Source: Leptospira semungkisensis
GTDB taxonomy: Bacteria > Spirochaetota > Leptospiria > Leptospirales > Leptospiraceae
NCBI RefSeq assembly: GCF_004770055.1
Contig: NZ_RQEP01000012.1
Span: 124,001-188,000 of the forward strand
DNA: 64,000 bases
Direction: 5' to 3'
How positions within the stretch are numbered: the first letter of the stretch is position 1; every line of letters begins with the position of its first letter. Shown piece after piece: positions 25,046 to 34,335 of this stretch. A model generated the notes under the pieces. That model saw only the letters and a program-made list of their open reading frames with translations. It did no database searches and was not told the DNA's origin. The translations under genes were made by a program, and so were the position numbers.

Positions 25046-25579
25046 ATGAGTACATCCGTTGTTTTTCAAAAAGATTCGCTTGAGAAGAAGGATAAGATTC
25101 CTAGATATTTATATCCTTCTACAGCCCTGATCCCATTAGATTTATGGCGCCAGATCCCGGCAGTATATAAGAAGAATTTCTCTTACTATTTAGGCATTCT
25201 GCGGGGAAGATATCACCATCTTCTTTACACCCATGAATATTTGGGTAAGTCATCTTTGCGAACTACCTTTCAAGAAAAAGGCCAAAGCCTAATTCGGCAT
25301 AGCTACCGGCCTATTGAAGAGCATTACCAAGAGTTAAGGAATATTGCAATTGGTCACGGGGTTTCGGTTAACCTTCTTATAGCGCTCATGATATTTTGGG
25401 ATTCTTGCAAATCTATTCGAAAGCTTTTGAGGCAATTTTGGAAAGGACGTAAGCCCCCTGAATTGGAGATTTTACATGTTTCCAGGGTGCTGGACATAGC
25501 AACTCAAGAAGTCCGGGTTCTTTCTCTCCATTGCCCGACTAAATTCTACCTTTCGAGAGGATCTACTCGTTGGGTTTAG
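25046..25579 (+). CDS. DUF1564-like hypothetical protein
   Basis: A 177-aa protein, basic, without signal peptide. The pattern RYLYPSTALIPLDLWRQIP near the start and IGHGVSVNLLIALMIFWD in the middle recalls the leptospiral DUF1564 family, whose members share a conserved opening and a short helical motif resembling ribbon-helix-helix or other small DNA-binding proteins. The family assignment is from memory and moderate. Function unknown. It lies between motif copy f and the SahR-like regulator, on the same strand but with its own start region. Confidence 0.6.
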   Translation: MSTSVVFQKDSLEKKDKIPRYLYPSTALIPLDLWRQIPAVYKKNFSYYLGILRGRYHHLLYTHEYLGKSSLRTTFQEKGQSLIRHSYRPIEEHYQELRNIAIGHGVSVNLLIALMIFWDSCKSIRKLLRQFWKGRKPPELEILHVSRVLDIATQEVRVLSLHCPTKFYLSRGSTRWV

Positions 25580-25640
25580 GTCATTTTTTAGCTTAGAGGA
25601 CATAATTGTATATATTTTGTAGGATATTTTGCTTGAAGAA

Positions 25641-25656
25641 ATCAAGATATCTTGAT
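25641..25656. promoter_or_regulatory. Perfect 16-bp palindrome, candidate SahR operator
   Basis: ATCAAGATATCTTGAT is a perfect inverted repeat 20 bp upstream of the ArsR-methyltransferase start. ArsR-family dimers bind such dyads, and the SahR regulators of the SAM cycle are autoregulatory. Binding here would block the operon's promoter until S-adenosylhomocysteine accumulates. Confidence 0.7.
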
Positions 25657-25675
25657 ATGCTGAAGAAAACTTAGT

Positions 25676-26728
25676 ATGAGCATTCGAGATGTTTCGAACG
25701 GCAGGGAATCCCTCGAAGTATTCGAGCCTTTTATGGGGAAGGCAGGAGCTTCTGCGGAAGCTATTGCTTTGGCTCCTTCGAGCAAAGGCAAGGACATACT
25801 ACTTGCAATAAAAGCATTATCTGATGAAACAAGAGTTCGCATTCTTCGTATCTTATCTATTGCGCCTTTGAATGTTCAAGAAGTGACTGAAGTTTTGCGA
25901 ATGGGCCAGTCTCGCATTTCGAGACACCTGAAAATTCTGACCGATGCGGGCTTCTTAATTTCGCAAAGAGAAGGCTCTTGGGTTTATTATAGACCAAAGG
26001 ATATTGAAAAGGCAGACGACTTTTCTTCACATCTTCATGCTTTACTACTTACGTTTGAAAATAATCTTCCCTATTCCGAGCACGATTTAGCAAAGACAAA
26101 GGGGCTTCTGAAACAGAGGGATTTGAAGACATCCAAGTATTTTGATGATGTAGCTCAAAATTGGGAAACGATTCAAAGCGATGTTTTGGATCCGATTTTG
26201 TATAGGAATAAGATCCTAGAATTGTTGCCTGAACACTCTGGTAGGATCTTTGACCTTGGCTGTGGGCCAGGCGGACTTATCCCTTACTTATTAACAAAAG
26301 GCCAAGAAGTGTTGGGAATTGATTCTTCTGCTAAGATGATTAAGAAGGCAGAGAGTTTATTTTTGAATAACCCTCAAGTTCGTTTTTTGGAATCTGAAAT
26401 CGAATCTTTACCAGTCGAGCTAGCAAATCAGGCGGATTCTGTAGTATCTTCGATGGTCCTTCACCATCTCTCTAATCCTGCTCGAGCAATGAAAGAAGTT
26501 CATTCCGTATTAAAAGAAGACGGAACATTCATTATCGTTGATCTTAAAAAACATAATCAAGAAATCATGCGGGATAATTTTGCAGACTTGTGGCTTGGTT
26601 TTGAACCCGAGCTCTTAACGGATTGGCTGGAACATACAGGTTTTCAGGTCCAATCGATAGAAGAAGTCGAATCACAGAAATACTTCAAAGTATTAATTAT
26701 AAAAGCTAAGAAAAGAGGAGGACTTTAA
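25676..26728 (+). CDS. SahR-like ArsR regulator fused to a methyltransferase-fold domain
   Basis: A 350-aa two-domain protein. After about 40 variable residues comes an ArsR winged helix: [19 protein letters not shown], recognition helix [14 protein letters not shown] and wing REGSWVYYR. From about 170 on there is a class I methyltransferase fold with [31 protein letters not shown] and [11 protein letters not shown]. This fusion, immediately before ahcY and metH, matches SahR, the regulator described in Proteobacteria that senses S-adenosylhomocysteine with its methyltransferase-like domain. Its stop overlaps the ahcY start by one base (TAATG). Sensing and binding are inferred; true methyltransferase activity cannot be excluded. 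Confidence 0.85.
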   Translation: MSIRDVSNGRESLEVFEPFMGKAGASAEAIALAPSSKGKDILLAIKALSDETRVRILRILSIAPLNVQEVTEVLRMGQSRISRHLKILTDAGFLISQREGSWVYYRPKDIEKADDFSSHLHALLLTFENNLPYSEHDLAKTKGLLKQRDLKTSKYFDDVAQNWETIQSDVLDPILYRNKILELLPEHSGRIFDLGCGPGGLIPYLLTKGQEVLGIDSSAKMIKKAESLFLNNPQVRFLESEIESLPVELANQADSVVSSMVLHHLSNPARAMKEVHSVLKEDGTFIIVDLKKHNQEIMRDNFADLWLGFEPELLTDWLEHTGFQVQSIEEVESQKYFKVLIIKAKKRGGL

Positions 26729-28041
26729 TGTCCGCGACAGTTCAAGAGAAAGGTTTAAAATATAAAGTTAAGGATATCTCCCTCGCAGATTGGGGCCGCG
26801 AGGAAATCATTCTTGCTGAGAAAGAGATGCCGGGTCTGATGGCTCTTCGTAAAGAATACAAGGGCAAACAACCGCTTAAAGGTGCTCGGATCGCTGGTTC
26901 CCTTCACATGACAATCCAAACTGCAGTGTTGATTGAAACTCTTACTGAGTTAGGAGCTGAAGTTCGCTGGTCATCCTGCAATATCTTCTCCACTCAAGAT
27001 CATGCTGCAGCTGCAATTGCAAAAACTGGTGTTCCTGTATTTGCATGGAAAGGTGAAACAGAAGAAGAATATTGGTGGTGTGTAGAGCAAACGCTCTTCT
27101 TCGACGGTGAGAAAGGCCCGAATATGATCCTTGATGATGGCGGAGACCTTACAATGTACGTTCATGAGAAGTTTCCTCAACTTTTGAACGAGATCAAAGG
27201 GGTTTCTGAAGAAACTACCACAGGCGTAAAAGGTTTGGAAAAGCTTCTTAAGAAGGGCGGACTAAAAATTCCGGCAATTAACGTAAACGATTCCGTCACT
27301 AAATCTAAATTTGACAACCTCTACGGATGCCGTGAGTCCTTGGCAGACGGTATCAAGCGCGCTACTGACGTTATGCTTGCTGGAAAAGTCGCTTTAGTTT
27401 GCGGTTACGGTGATGTTGGTAAGGGTTCCGCAGCTTCCCTCAGGAATTTCGGTGCTCGCGTAATCGTAACCGAGATCGATCCAATCTGCGCTCTTCAGGC
27501 TGTTATGGAAGGATACCAAGTTCTAAGAGTGGAAGATGTGATCGAGTTTGTTGATCTTGTAGTAACTTCGACAGGAAACGACGACATCATCACCCTAGAA
27601 CACATGAAAGCGATGAAAGACGGATCAATCCTCTGCAATATCGGGCACTTTGACACTGAAATCCAGATGTCTAGACTGAATTCAGAATCTGGCGTAGTTA
27701 AGAAGGAAATCAAACCTCAGGTAGATAAGTACACCTTTGCGAACGGAAGATCTATTATCGTTCTCGCAGAAGGCCGTCTTGTAAACCTTGGTTGCGCTAC
27801 TGGTCACCCTTCTTTCGTAATGTCTTGCTCATTCACGAACCAAGTTCTGGCTCAAATCGAGCTTTGGAACAACAAGTACGAGATTGGTGTTTATAGACTT
27901 CCTAAAAAACTGGATGAGAAGGTTGCGGCCTTACATTTAGAGCAATTAGGAGTTCGTTTAACAACATTGAACGCGAAACAAGCCGATTATATCGGAGTTC
28001 CGGTCGATGGTCCATACAAACCAGAGCATTATCGTTACTGA
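26728..28041 (+). CDS. ahcY: S-adenosylhomocysteine hydrolase (adenosylhomocysteinase)
   Basis: A 437-aa NAD-dependent enzyme splitting S-adenosylhomocysteine into homocysteine and adenosine. Seen: [60 protein letters not shown], the NAD-binding Rossmann motif [35 protein letters not shown] and C-terminal HPSFVMS with [11 protein letters not shown]. Full length. Strong AGAGGAGG ribosome site; one-base overlap with the regulator gene. Its homocysteine product feeds MetH encoded two genes later. Motif copy g coincides with the conserved VVTSTG codons. Confidence 0.97.
   Translation: MSATVQEKGLKYKVKDISLADWGREEIILAEKEMPGLMALRKEYKGKQPLKGARIAGSLHMTIQTAVLIETLTELGAEVRWSSCNIFSTQDHAAAAIAKTGVPVFAWKGETEEEYWWCVEQTLFFDGEKGPNMILDDGGDLTMYVHEKFPQLLNEIKGVSEETTTGVKGLEKLLKKGGLKIPAINVNDSVTKSKFDNLYGCRESLADGIKRATDVMLAGKVALVCGYGDVGKGSAASLRNFGARVIVTEIDPICALQAVMEGYQVLRVEDVIEFVDLVVTSTGNDDIITLEHMKAMKDGSILCNIGHFDTEIQMSRLNSESGVVKKEIKPQVDKYTFANGRSIIVLAEGRLVNLGCATGHPSFVMSCSFTNQVLAQIELWNNKYEIGVYRLPKKLDEKVAALHLEQLGVRLTTLNAKQADYIGVPVDGPYKPEHYRY
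27557..27573 (+). repeat. Dispersed motif copy g (inside ahcY)
   Basis: TTGTAGTAACTTCGACA, plus orientation, encoding the conserved LVVTST of ahcY. Because the protein segment is conserved across the family, this copy may be coincidental. Confidence 0.45.
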
Positions 28042-28069
28042 TCTGCTTTTAAAGTAAGGCACAAAAGTC

Positions 28070-28369
28070 GTGGCATATGTGGTAACCCCGCCCTGTATAG
28101 GATGTAAGATTACCTATTGTGCCGCGGCTTGTCCGGTCGAAGCGTTTCGGGAAGGGGAGAACTACCTCTTGATCGATCCGGATATATGCATTCATTGTAA
28201 TGATTGTTTACGTGAATGTCCCGTGAACGCGATTTTTCCGGAGGATGAAGTTCCAGTAGTTTGGAAAGAATGGATCGGAATTAACGCTAGAGAATCGAAG
28301 AAATTACCGATTATTCGAGATCTGAAGACTCCTCTTTTAGATAAACAGTGCAATATTAGAGAATTATGA
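28070..28369 (+). CDS. 7Fe ferredoxin (3Fe-4S plus 4Fe-4S), FdxA type
   Basis: A 99-aa ferredoxin. First cluster motif [15 protein letters not shown] (CxxCxxxxCxxxCP) and second [15 protein letters not shown] (CxxCxxCxxxCP), with the FdI-type layout [12 protein letters not shown] ... [13 protein letters not shown] start at 28070. The stop overlaps the metH start by four bases (ATGA), a strong sign of coupling. The best inferred role is electron supply for reductive reactivation of MetH cob(II)alamin, normally done by flavodoxin in enterobacteria; a general ferredoxin role is possible. Confidence 0.88.
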   Translation: MAYVVTPPCIGCKITYCAAACPVEAFREGENYLLIDPDICIHCNDCLRECPVNAIFPEDEVPVVWKEWIGINARESKKLPIIRDLKTPLLDKQCNIREL

Positions 28370-31300
28370 AAAACAAATTTCCCACATATACGAATCCTAA
28401 GGCCCAAGAACTTCTTAAGCTACTAGAAGAAAGAATACTAGTGCTGGATGGTGCAATGGGAACGATGATCCAGCAATACGGTTTAACGGAATCGGATTTT
28501 AGAGATGAAAGACTGAAAGATCACCCTTCTGCATTGAAAGGGAATAATGATCTATTAGTGATTACTAAACCTGAGGTAATCGAAGAGATCCATTTCAAAT
28601 TCCTGGAGGCAGGAGCAAATATTCTGGAAACGAATACATTCAGCTCCAATAGCATTTCCCAGGCAGATTATCATGCTCAGGCTTATGTGGACGAGATCAA
28701 TCGCAAGGCTGTTCGAGTCGCTCGCTCTGCAATGGATAGATTTGCGAAGAAGAATCCGGATCATCCTCTCTTCCTCGCGGGTTCGATCGGGCCGACTACT
28801 AAGACCGCTTCTCTTTCGCCTGATGTAAATAATCCGGCCTTTAGAGCTGTAACTTTCGATGAACTAGTCGAGTCATTCTACGAGCAAGTAAGAGCTCTTG
28901 TGGAGGAAGGAGTCGATATTCTTCTGACTGAAACAAATATCGATACTTTAAATCTCAAGGCTATCATTGTTGCGATTGAAAATGTATTTCATGATTTGCA
29001 GGTAAGAATTCCCGTCTCAATTTCTGTTACTATCACAGACGCATCCGGTAGAACTCTATCCGGACAAACGATTGAGGCCTTCTATAATTCCATCTATCAT
29101 GCGAACCCTTTATCTGTAGGGATAAACTGTGCGTTAGGCGCAGGCGAAATGAGACCGTATATAGAAGAGTTATCCAGGATATCGAATTGTTATATAAGTT
29201 GTTATCCTAATGCAGGCCTACCGAATGCTTTCGGCGGATATGATCAGACTCCTGAAGAATTCGGAAACTACTTGGATGATTTTTCCAACCAAGGCTGGTT
29301 GAATATTGCAGGCGGTTGTTGTGGAACTACTCCCGCTCATATTTCTGCGGGAGCAAAAGCAGTTCAGAATAAGAAGCCGAGAGAAATTCCCGCCATTATA
29401 GAAAAAACCAAGTTATCTGGTTTAGAACCTTTGAATATAGATGAGAATACGGGATTTATTCTTATCGGTGAGAGAACGAACGTAACAGGATCTCCTAAAT
29501 TTAAGAAACTGATCCTTGAAGGAAATTTTGAAGAAGCAATTTCGGTCGCGCTGCAGCAAGTGGATGCCGGAGCCAATGTGATTGATCTCAATTTCGATGA
29601 GGCTCTCTTGGATGGAGAAGCGTCTATGAGACATTTCTTAAATCTAATCGCCGTTGAGCCGGATATAGCTAAAGTCCCTTTCATGATCGACAGTTCCAAA
29701 TGGTCTGTTTTGGAAACCGGATTAAAATGCATTCAAGGAAAACCGATCGTTAACTCTATCTCTTTGAAAGAAGGTGAAGAGAAATTTTTAGCGCAAGCTC
29801 GTTTGGTCAAAATGTATGGTGCTGCGGTCATCGTAATGGCGTTCGATGAGCAAGGACAAGCTGCGACCAAGGACGATAAGGTCCGTATTTGTGTTCGCGC
29901 TTACAATCTATTAGTGGAGAAAGCGAATTTCTCTCCTTTTGATATTATTTTCGATCCGAACATCTTAACTGTTGGGACAGGGATCGAAGAGCATAATAAC
30001 TATGCAGTCGATTTTATAGAAGCGATCAAAGAAATAAAACTTAAATGTCCTGGTGCGAAAATCAGCGGTGGTCTAAGTAATATTTCTTTTTCCTTCAGAG
30101 GGAATAATCCAGTTCGAGAAGCGATGCACTCTGCTTTCTTATATCATGCGATCAGTGCCGGGATGGATATGGCGATCGTAAACGCTGGAATGCTTGCGGT
30201 ATATGAAGAAGTTCCAAAAGACCTTTTGGAAAGAGTAGAAGATGTGCTCTTAAATCGCAGGTCGGATGCAACCGAAAGATTGATCGAATTTGCCGAGTCC
30301 GTTAAGTCCGGTGGCAAGGTTGAAAAGAAAGAAGAAGCTTGGAGAGAAGGAACAGTTGAACAGCGACTGGAATATGCTCTCGTAAAAGGAATTGTAGAAT
30401 ACATCGATCAAGATACGGAAGAAGCTCGATTGAAATACGATCAGCCTTTGAACGTGATCGAGGGCCCTCTTATGGATGGAATGAGAGTGGTCGGAGACTT
30501 GTTCGGTTCCGGAAAAATGTTCCTTCCTCAGGTAGTAAAGAGCGCTAGGGTAATGAAGAAATCCGTAGCGTATCTTCTTCCTTATATGGAAGAAGAAAAT
30601 CGCAAACGTACTCAAAGTTCTGCAAAACAGAAATTCTTGATCGCGACTGTAAAAGGGGATGTTCACGATATCGGCAAGAATATCGTGGGAGTGGTCCTTG
30701 CTTGTAACAACTACGAGGTTATCGATCTAGGGGTTATGGTCCCTTGTGAGAAGATCTTAGAGGAAGCAAAGCTACAGAATGTTGATATCGTCGGTCTTTC
30801 CGGATTAATCACTCCTTCATTGGATGAAATGGTCCATGTTGCGTCCGAAATGAAAAGAATGGGCTTTAATATTCCTCTTCTGATCGGCGGAGCGACTACA
30901 AGTTCTGCGCATACTGCCGTTAAGATCTCCGAAAAATATGATCAGCCAGTAGTTCACGTTATTGATGCTTCTCGCGTTGTGAATGTGGTCGGTAGACTCT
31001 TAAATCCTTCATTAAAAGAAGATTATATAAAGCAGATCAAAGAAGATCAGAAAACTCAGAGAGAAATCTATTTCAATACTAGAAGCGATCGTAAATTGGT
31101 CTCTATAGAAGATGCCAGAGAAAATCGCTATGTGACAGATTGGAATGTTACCAAGGTTTCCACGCCGAATTTTGTAGGAGTAAGGGTCTTTGACGAAGAA
31201 ATTTCGTTGGAAGAACTTCTTCCATACATCGATTGGTCTCCTTTCTTCCAAGCTTGGGAATTAAAAGGAAGATATCCTTCTATCCTAGAGAATGAAACTT

Positions 31301-32103
31301 ATGGAAAGCAAGCGAGAGAGCTATTTAAAGATGCCCAAAAGTTATTGGAAGATATAATTCCAAATAAGAGGTATCGTACTAAGGGTGTAATTGGAATATT
31401 CCCCGCAAATAGCGTAGGCGATGATATCGAAGTCTATGAAGATGAGAATCGAAAAAAGGTAAAAACGGTTTTCCACACTCTTCGTCAGCAGATCAGCAAA
31501 GAAGATAAGCAAGAACCAAATTATTGCCTGGCAGACTATATAGCTCCGAAAGATAGCGGAATAGCCGACTATGTAGGTGGGTTTGCAGTTACTGCCGGCC
31601 ACGGAGTAGAAGAGTTTGCTGCATTATTTGATGCTAAATTAGATGATTATAATTCCATAATGTCTAAAGCGCTCGGAGACAGGTTCGCTGAGGCGTTTGC
31701 GGAATATATGCATTTGAAAGTAAGGAAGGAAATCTGGGGTTATGTTCCGGATGAAAATCTTTCTGCCGAAGAATTGATCCGTGAAAAGTATCGCGGGATC
31801 CGTCCGGCTGCTGGTTATCCTGCGAGCCCAGATCATACTGAAAAAAGGACACTATTTGATCTATTGGATGCCGAACGTAATACCGGGATTACTCTTACTG
31901 AACACTTTGCGATGTGGCCGGCGAGTTCTGTCAGTGGGCTTTATTTTGCTCATCCAGAAGCGAAGTATTTTGCAGTGGCAAAAATCAATAAGGACCAGGT
32001 GGAAGATTACGCTAAAAGGAAAGGAATTTCCGTTTCGGAAGTGGAGCGTTGGCTGGCACCGAATTTAGCTTATGATCCCCAAGAGGCAGTTTCGAAAGTC
32101 TAA
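28366..32103 (+). CDS. metH: Cobalamin-dependent methionine synthase
   Basis: A 1245-aa full-length enzyme transferring methyl from methyltetrahydrofolate to homocysteine. Domains in order: homocysteine binding ([14 protein letters not shown]; zinc ligands in GINCALG and AGGCCGTTP, about 20-340), pterin binding ([15 protein letters not shown], about 360-620), B12 cap and B12 binding ([15 protein letters not shown], with the axial His ligand, and GLSGLITPS), and the SAM-dependent reactivation domain ([33 protein letters not shown]). All four modules are present, so it can be reactivated in place. Last confident gene of the SahR operon. Confidence 0.97.
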   Translation: MKNKFPTYTNPKAQELLKLLEERILVLDGAMGTMIQQYGLTESDFRDERLKDHPSALKGNNDLLVITKPEVIEEIHFKFLEAGANILETNTFSSNSISQADYHAQAYVDEINRKAVRVARSAMDRFAKKNPDHPLFLAGSIGPTTKTASLSPDVNNPAFRAVTFDELVESFYEQVRALVEEGVDILLTETNIDTLNLKAIIVAIENVFHDLQVRIPVSISVTITDASGRTLSGQTIEAFYNSIYHANPLSVGINCALGAGEMRPYIEELSRISNCYISCYPNAGLPNAFGGYDQTPEEFGNYLDDFSNQGWLNIAGGCCGTTPAHISAGAKAVQNKKPREIPAIIEKTKLSGLEPLNIDENTGFILIGERTNVTGSPKFKKLILEGNFEEAISVALQQVDAGANVIDLNFDEALLDGEASMRHFLNLIAVEPDIAKVPFMIDSSKWSVLETGLKCIQGKPIVNSISLKEGEEKFLAQARLVKMYGAAVIVMAFDEQGQAATKDDKVRICVRAYNLLVEKANFSPFDIIFDPNILTVGTGIEEHNNYAVDFIEAIKEIKLKCPGAKISGGLSNISFSFRGNNPVREAMHSAFLYHAISAGMDMAIVNAGMLAVYEEVPKDLLERVEDVLLNRRSDATERLIEFAESVKSGGKVEKKEEAWREGTVEQRLEYALVKGIVEYIDQDTEEARLKYDQPLNVIEGPLMDGMRVVGDLFGSGKMFLPQVVKSARVMKKSVAYLLPYMEEENRKRTQSSAKQKFLIATVKGDVHDIGKNIVGVVLACNNYEVIDLGVMVPCEKILEEAKLQNVDIVGLSGLITPSLDEMVHVASEMKRMGFNIPLLIGGATTSSAHTAVKISEKYDQPVVHVIDASRVVNVVGRLLNPSLKEDYIKQIKEDQKTQREIYFNTRSDRKLVSIEDARENRYVTDWNVTKVSTPNFVGVRVFDEEISLEELLPYIDWSPFFQAWELKGRYPSILENETYGKQARELFKDAQKLLEDIIPNKRYRTKGVIGIFPANSVGDDIEVYEDENRKKVKTVFHTLRQQISKEDKQEPNYCLADYIAPKDSGIADYVGGFAVTAGHGVEEFAALFDAKLDDYNSIMSKALGDRFAEAFAEYMHLKVRKEIWGYVPDENLSAEELIREKYRGIRPAAGYPASPDHTEKRTLFDLLDAERNTGITLTEHFAMWPASSVSGLYFAHPEAKYFAVAKINKDQVEDYAKRKGISVSEVERWLAPNLAYDPQEAVSKV

Positions 32104-32109
32104 CTAGAG

Positions 32110-32433
32110 ATGAAATCTTTTGTCAAAGTTACTACAAATTCCGGGCATTTGGCTCATGCGGAATACACGCATGAGCTGGCGCCTGGCGGTGAATTTGCGT
32201 TCCACCCTTGGTTGGCCTCGAAAATCCGGGAGAAAGCTGGTAGACACGATATCTGGTTGAAGGTCCGGGAAATTAGCTGCGATGAAGTAAGCTGCCCAGT
32301 TACCGAAACCCAAATTGATGTGTTTGACCCAAGTTCAAATACATCTCTCTTCTTTTTGCGATTTGGTAGAAAGAAGGAGCAAATCAATAAGCTTGATCTT
32401 CAATTGGCCTTCGATCGAAAGAAGAATTTGTAG
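32110..32433 (+). CDS. Hypothetical protein, 107 aa, bounded by dispersed motifs
   Basis: A small soluble protein starting seven bases after metH. Text such as GGEFAFHPWLASKIREKAGRHDIWLKVREI and CDEVSCPVTETQIDVFDP reads as a real beta-rich domain. No family recognised. Both ends are made of the dispersed motif: copy h encodes FVKVTTN near the N-terminus, and copy i supplies the last codons including the TAG stop. The Shine-Dalgarno is weak, so translation may be coupled to metH. Role unknown; position hints at methionine metabolism or simply read-through expression. Confidence 0.6.
   Translation: MKSFVKVTTNSGHLAHAEYTHELAPGGEFAFHPWLASKIREKAGRHDIWLKVREISCDEVSCPVTETQIDVFDPSSNTSLFFLRFGRKKEQINKLDLQLAFDRKKNL
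32120..32138 (-). repeat. Dispersed motif copy h
   Basis: TTGTCAAAGTTACTACAAA, one mismatch from consensus, minus orientation, at the 5' end of the 107-aa gene. Confidence 0.65.
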
Positions 32434-32445
32434 TATCTTCGACAA
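32427..32445 (+). repeat. Dispersed motif copy i
   Basis: TTTGTAGTATCTTCGACAA, plus orientation, containing the stop codon of the 107-aa gene and ending two bases before the convergent gene. Confidence 0.8.
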
Positions 32446-32446
32446 C

Positions 32447-33070
32447 CTAGTCCAAAACAAACCCTGATAACAGCCTCTCAAAGTTTACCTTCTCCCGATC
32501 GAACTGATTTTCTAAAGTAAAGGTAGAGAATTGGATGGAGCCGAAGGTTCCACTGGTGATGAAGGTATAAAAAATCAATTTTAGGCCTTTCGTATGAGCT
32601 TTGTAGGTTACTATCTTGCCTATAACTCCATTGATCGAGCAATCTTCAATATTTAGGATCCTTGCTTCTGGATCGGATTTGCCTATACTTAGGATCAGGA
32701 GTTCCGGAAAGCTTTCGAGTGGAATTTCCGCTCCATCGTAGATAGCCATCGCGTTCGCGCTTTTGCTAGGATTAACAAAGTGAAATTCCGCGAATTCAGA
32801 ATTGCTACTTACTAAGCTCCACTGGTCAGGGTTATATAAAATGGAATACTTCCCGAGCTTACTCTTCGCAATCGCGCCCATATCCTTGCTTTTAGCTAGA
32901 TTTCGGACAGGTGCTCGTTTTTCTTTCGCGTCGGACTTTGCTTCCGCAGTGTATTGCCAAGTATGATCGTCTTTGAGTAGGACCTTCTTTCCCTCTTTGG
33001 TATAAACCGTTTCTTCTGAATGGAGGGATAAGGAGAAAAGCAGCAGGAGTAATAGAGAGGATTTCTTCAT
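32447..33070 (-). CDS. Exported protein with DUF3157-like N-terminus
   Basis: A 207-aa protein with a signal peptide (SSLLLLLLFSLSLHSEE) then TVYTKEGKKVLLKDDHTWQY, a short beta motif seen in exported proteins annotated DUF3157. The remainder (GKYSILYNPDQWSLVSSNSEFAEFHF ...) resembles a PsbP/Mog1-like fold in general outline only. Probably periplasmic. Convergent with the 107-aa gene; only one base separates it from motif copy i. Confidence 0.72.
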   Translation of the reverse strand: MKKSSLLLLLLFSLSLHSEETVYTKEGKKVLLKDDHTWQYTAEAKSDAKEKRAPVRNLAKSKDMGAIAKSKLGKYSILYNPDQWSLVSSNSEFAEFHFVNPSKSANAMAIYDGAEIPLESFPELLILSIGKSDPEARILNIEDCSINGVIGKIVTYKAHTKGLKLIFYTFITSGTFGSIQFSTFTLENQFDREKVNFERLLSGFVLD

Positions 33071-33138
33071 AGTTACGTTTTAGAATGTTCTGAAAACCTG
33101 AGACTTAGTGGAGATATGAGAAAGAGGGGTTAAAAACC

Positions 33139-33155
33139 GTCGAAGTTACTACAAA
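33139..33155 (-). repeat. Dispersed motif copy j
   Basis: GTCGAAGTTACTACAAA, minus orientation, in the gap between the genes at 32447 and 33178. Confidence 0.8.
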
Positions 33156-33177
33156 ATCGAACCAGAACCATCTAGAT

Positions 33178-34230
33178 TTACTTAGTGTTATTCGGAGAAC
33201 TCTCAGAGAATCTATATTTCACTCCTAATAGACCCTGAACCTCTGGAGTAAGTAATCCATCTGTATTTGGAAAAGGCTGGTGCAACGGCAATCTAACCAG
33301 ACCTTCAAAGCTTAAATTCTTAGTAGAGATGGAAAAACCGGGATTCACATAATACTCATAGCCCTGCTGCCAACCTCTAAATGCAGGAGGAATATCTACA
33401 GCTAAGAAAGCCTTGTCGTTGAAACGTTTGATTCCGGAAAATTGCAGAAAGAAATCCATCTTATTGAGCGCACTCGAATTAGAAATCAGTGAATAAGAGA
33501 TCCCGATGGAAGATTTTGCGGATTCTGGGATCGCCAAACCCACGTTATTCCCTGCCATTCGCCAGCCCACATCCATTTGAATCCCGGCACGTCCCAATAA
33601 ATAACCGAAGAGTATATTCCCCGCTTGGTTATCCAATCCTTTCGAGAGATTTTGGTTCCCTCCTGGAAGGGCAGTTGTTGTGCTCCTAACGTCCGTCAAA
33701 GGGTCGAAGGCTCTTTTCTCCGAAGTAGTTCCTACATACGCTTCCGCTTTGGAATCCTTAGTCTGGCTCATCGCGAGACCCATGACGAATATCTCTTCTC
33801 TTCCAAAGGCCGGATACAAGGAGAAGAATTCTCTTCTTTGTAGATTGATTCTTGGTAGGGAAGGTGCCTTTGTAGTGAACCCAGGAATTGATTCTAGAAC
33901 CGGAGATTCATTCGGAAAATATTCTTGGAAGACTTTTATCTCGTAGGGATGTTTGAATGCAGCCGCAGAAAAGAAACGGACAGGTTTTTCTTCTTCCTTC
34001 TTCTTGTCAGCGTCGTTAGGAGGTTCTTCTACATGGAACGAAGACTTTTTAGAAGAGAATACTCCGAAGGAATCCCAAAAAGGGGAATTACTCTCCGCGT
34101 ATAAAACGGATAGACTAAGAAGAAAAGGACCTATAATCGGGAGATAAGCATGACTTGTTTTTTTGGGCTCGGGTCTGAGCTTGCGAGAATGGAAATCGAG
34201 ATCATCTGCCATCTTTGGATTCGTTTCCAC
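33178..34230 (-). CDS. Probable exported or outer-membrane protein, 350 aa
   Basis: A charged N-terminus is followed by a hydrophobic segment (PIIGPFLLSLSVLYAES, about 31-47) that looks like a signal peptide with a long n-region. The mature part has a Lys/Glu-rich linker, then many alternating hydrophobic/polar strands (FLAVDIPPAFRGWQQGYEYYV, LSFEGLVRLPLHQPF, GLLGVKYRF) ending in an aromatic residue, as in beta-barrel proteins. The GTG start at 34230 may be too early; an ATG at 34212 is also possible. No family recognised. Confidence 0.62.
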   Translation of the reverse strand: METNPKMADDLDFHSRKLRPEPKKTSHAYLPIIGPFLLSLSVLYAESNSPFWDSFGVFSSKKSSFHVEEPPNDADKKKEEEKPVRFFSAAAFKHPYEIKVFQEYFPNESPVLESIPGFTTKAPSLPRINLQRREFFSLYPAFGREEIFVMGLAMSQTKDSKAEAYVGTTSEKRAFDPLTDVRSTTTALPGGNQNLSKGLDNQAGNILFGYLLGRAGIQMDVGWRMAGNNVGLAIPESAKSSIGISYSLISNSSALNKMDFFLQFSGIKRFNDKAFLAVDIPPAFRGWQQGYEYYVNPGFSISTKNLSFEGLVRLPLHQPFPNTDGLLTPEVQGLLGVKYRFSESSPNNTK

Positions 34231-34335
34231 CCTTTATTTATTGATATATGACGAAATTATCTGCTTTGCCAATGAAAAATCCGTCCTATTCTCCGAAAAA
34301 TGTCCTTTTGAAAATTCTTTTGGAAGCGAGCTAAG

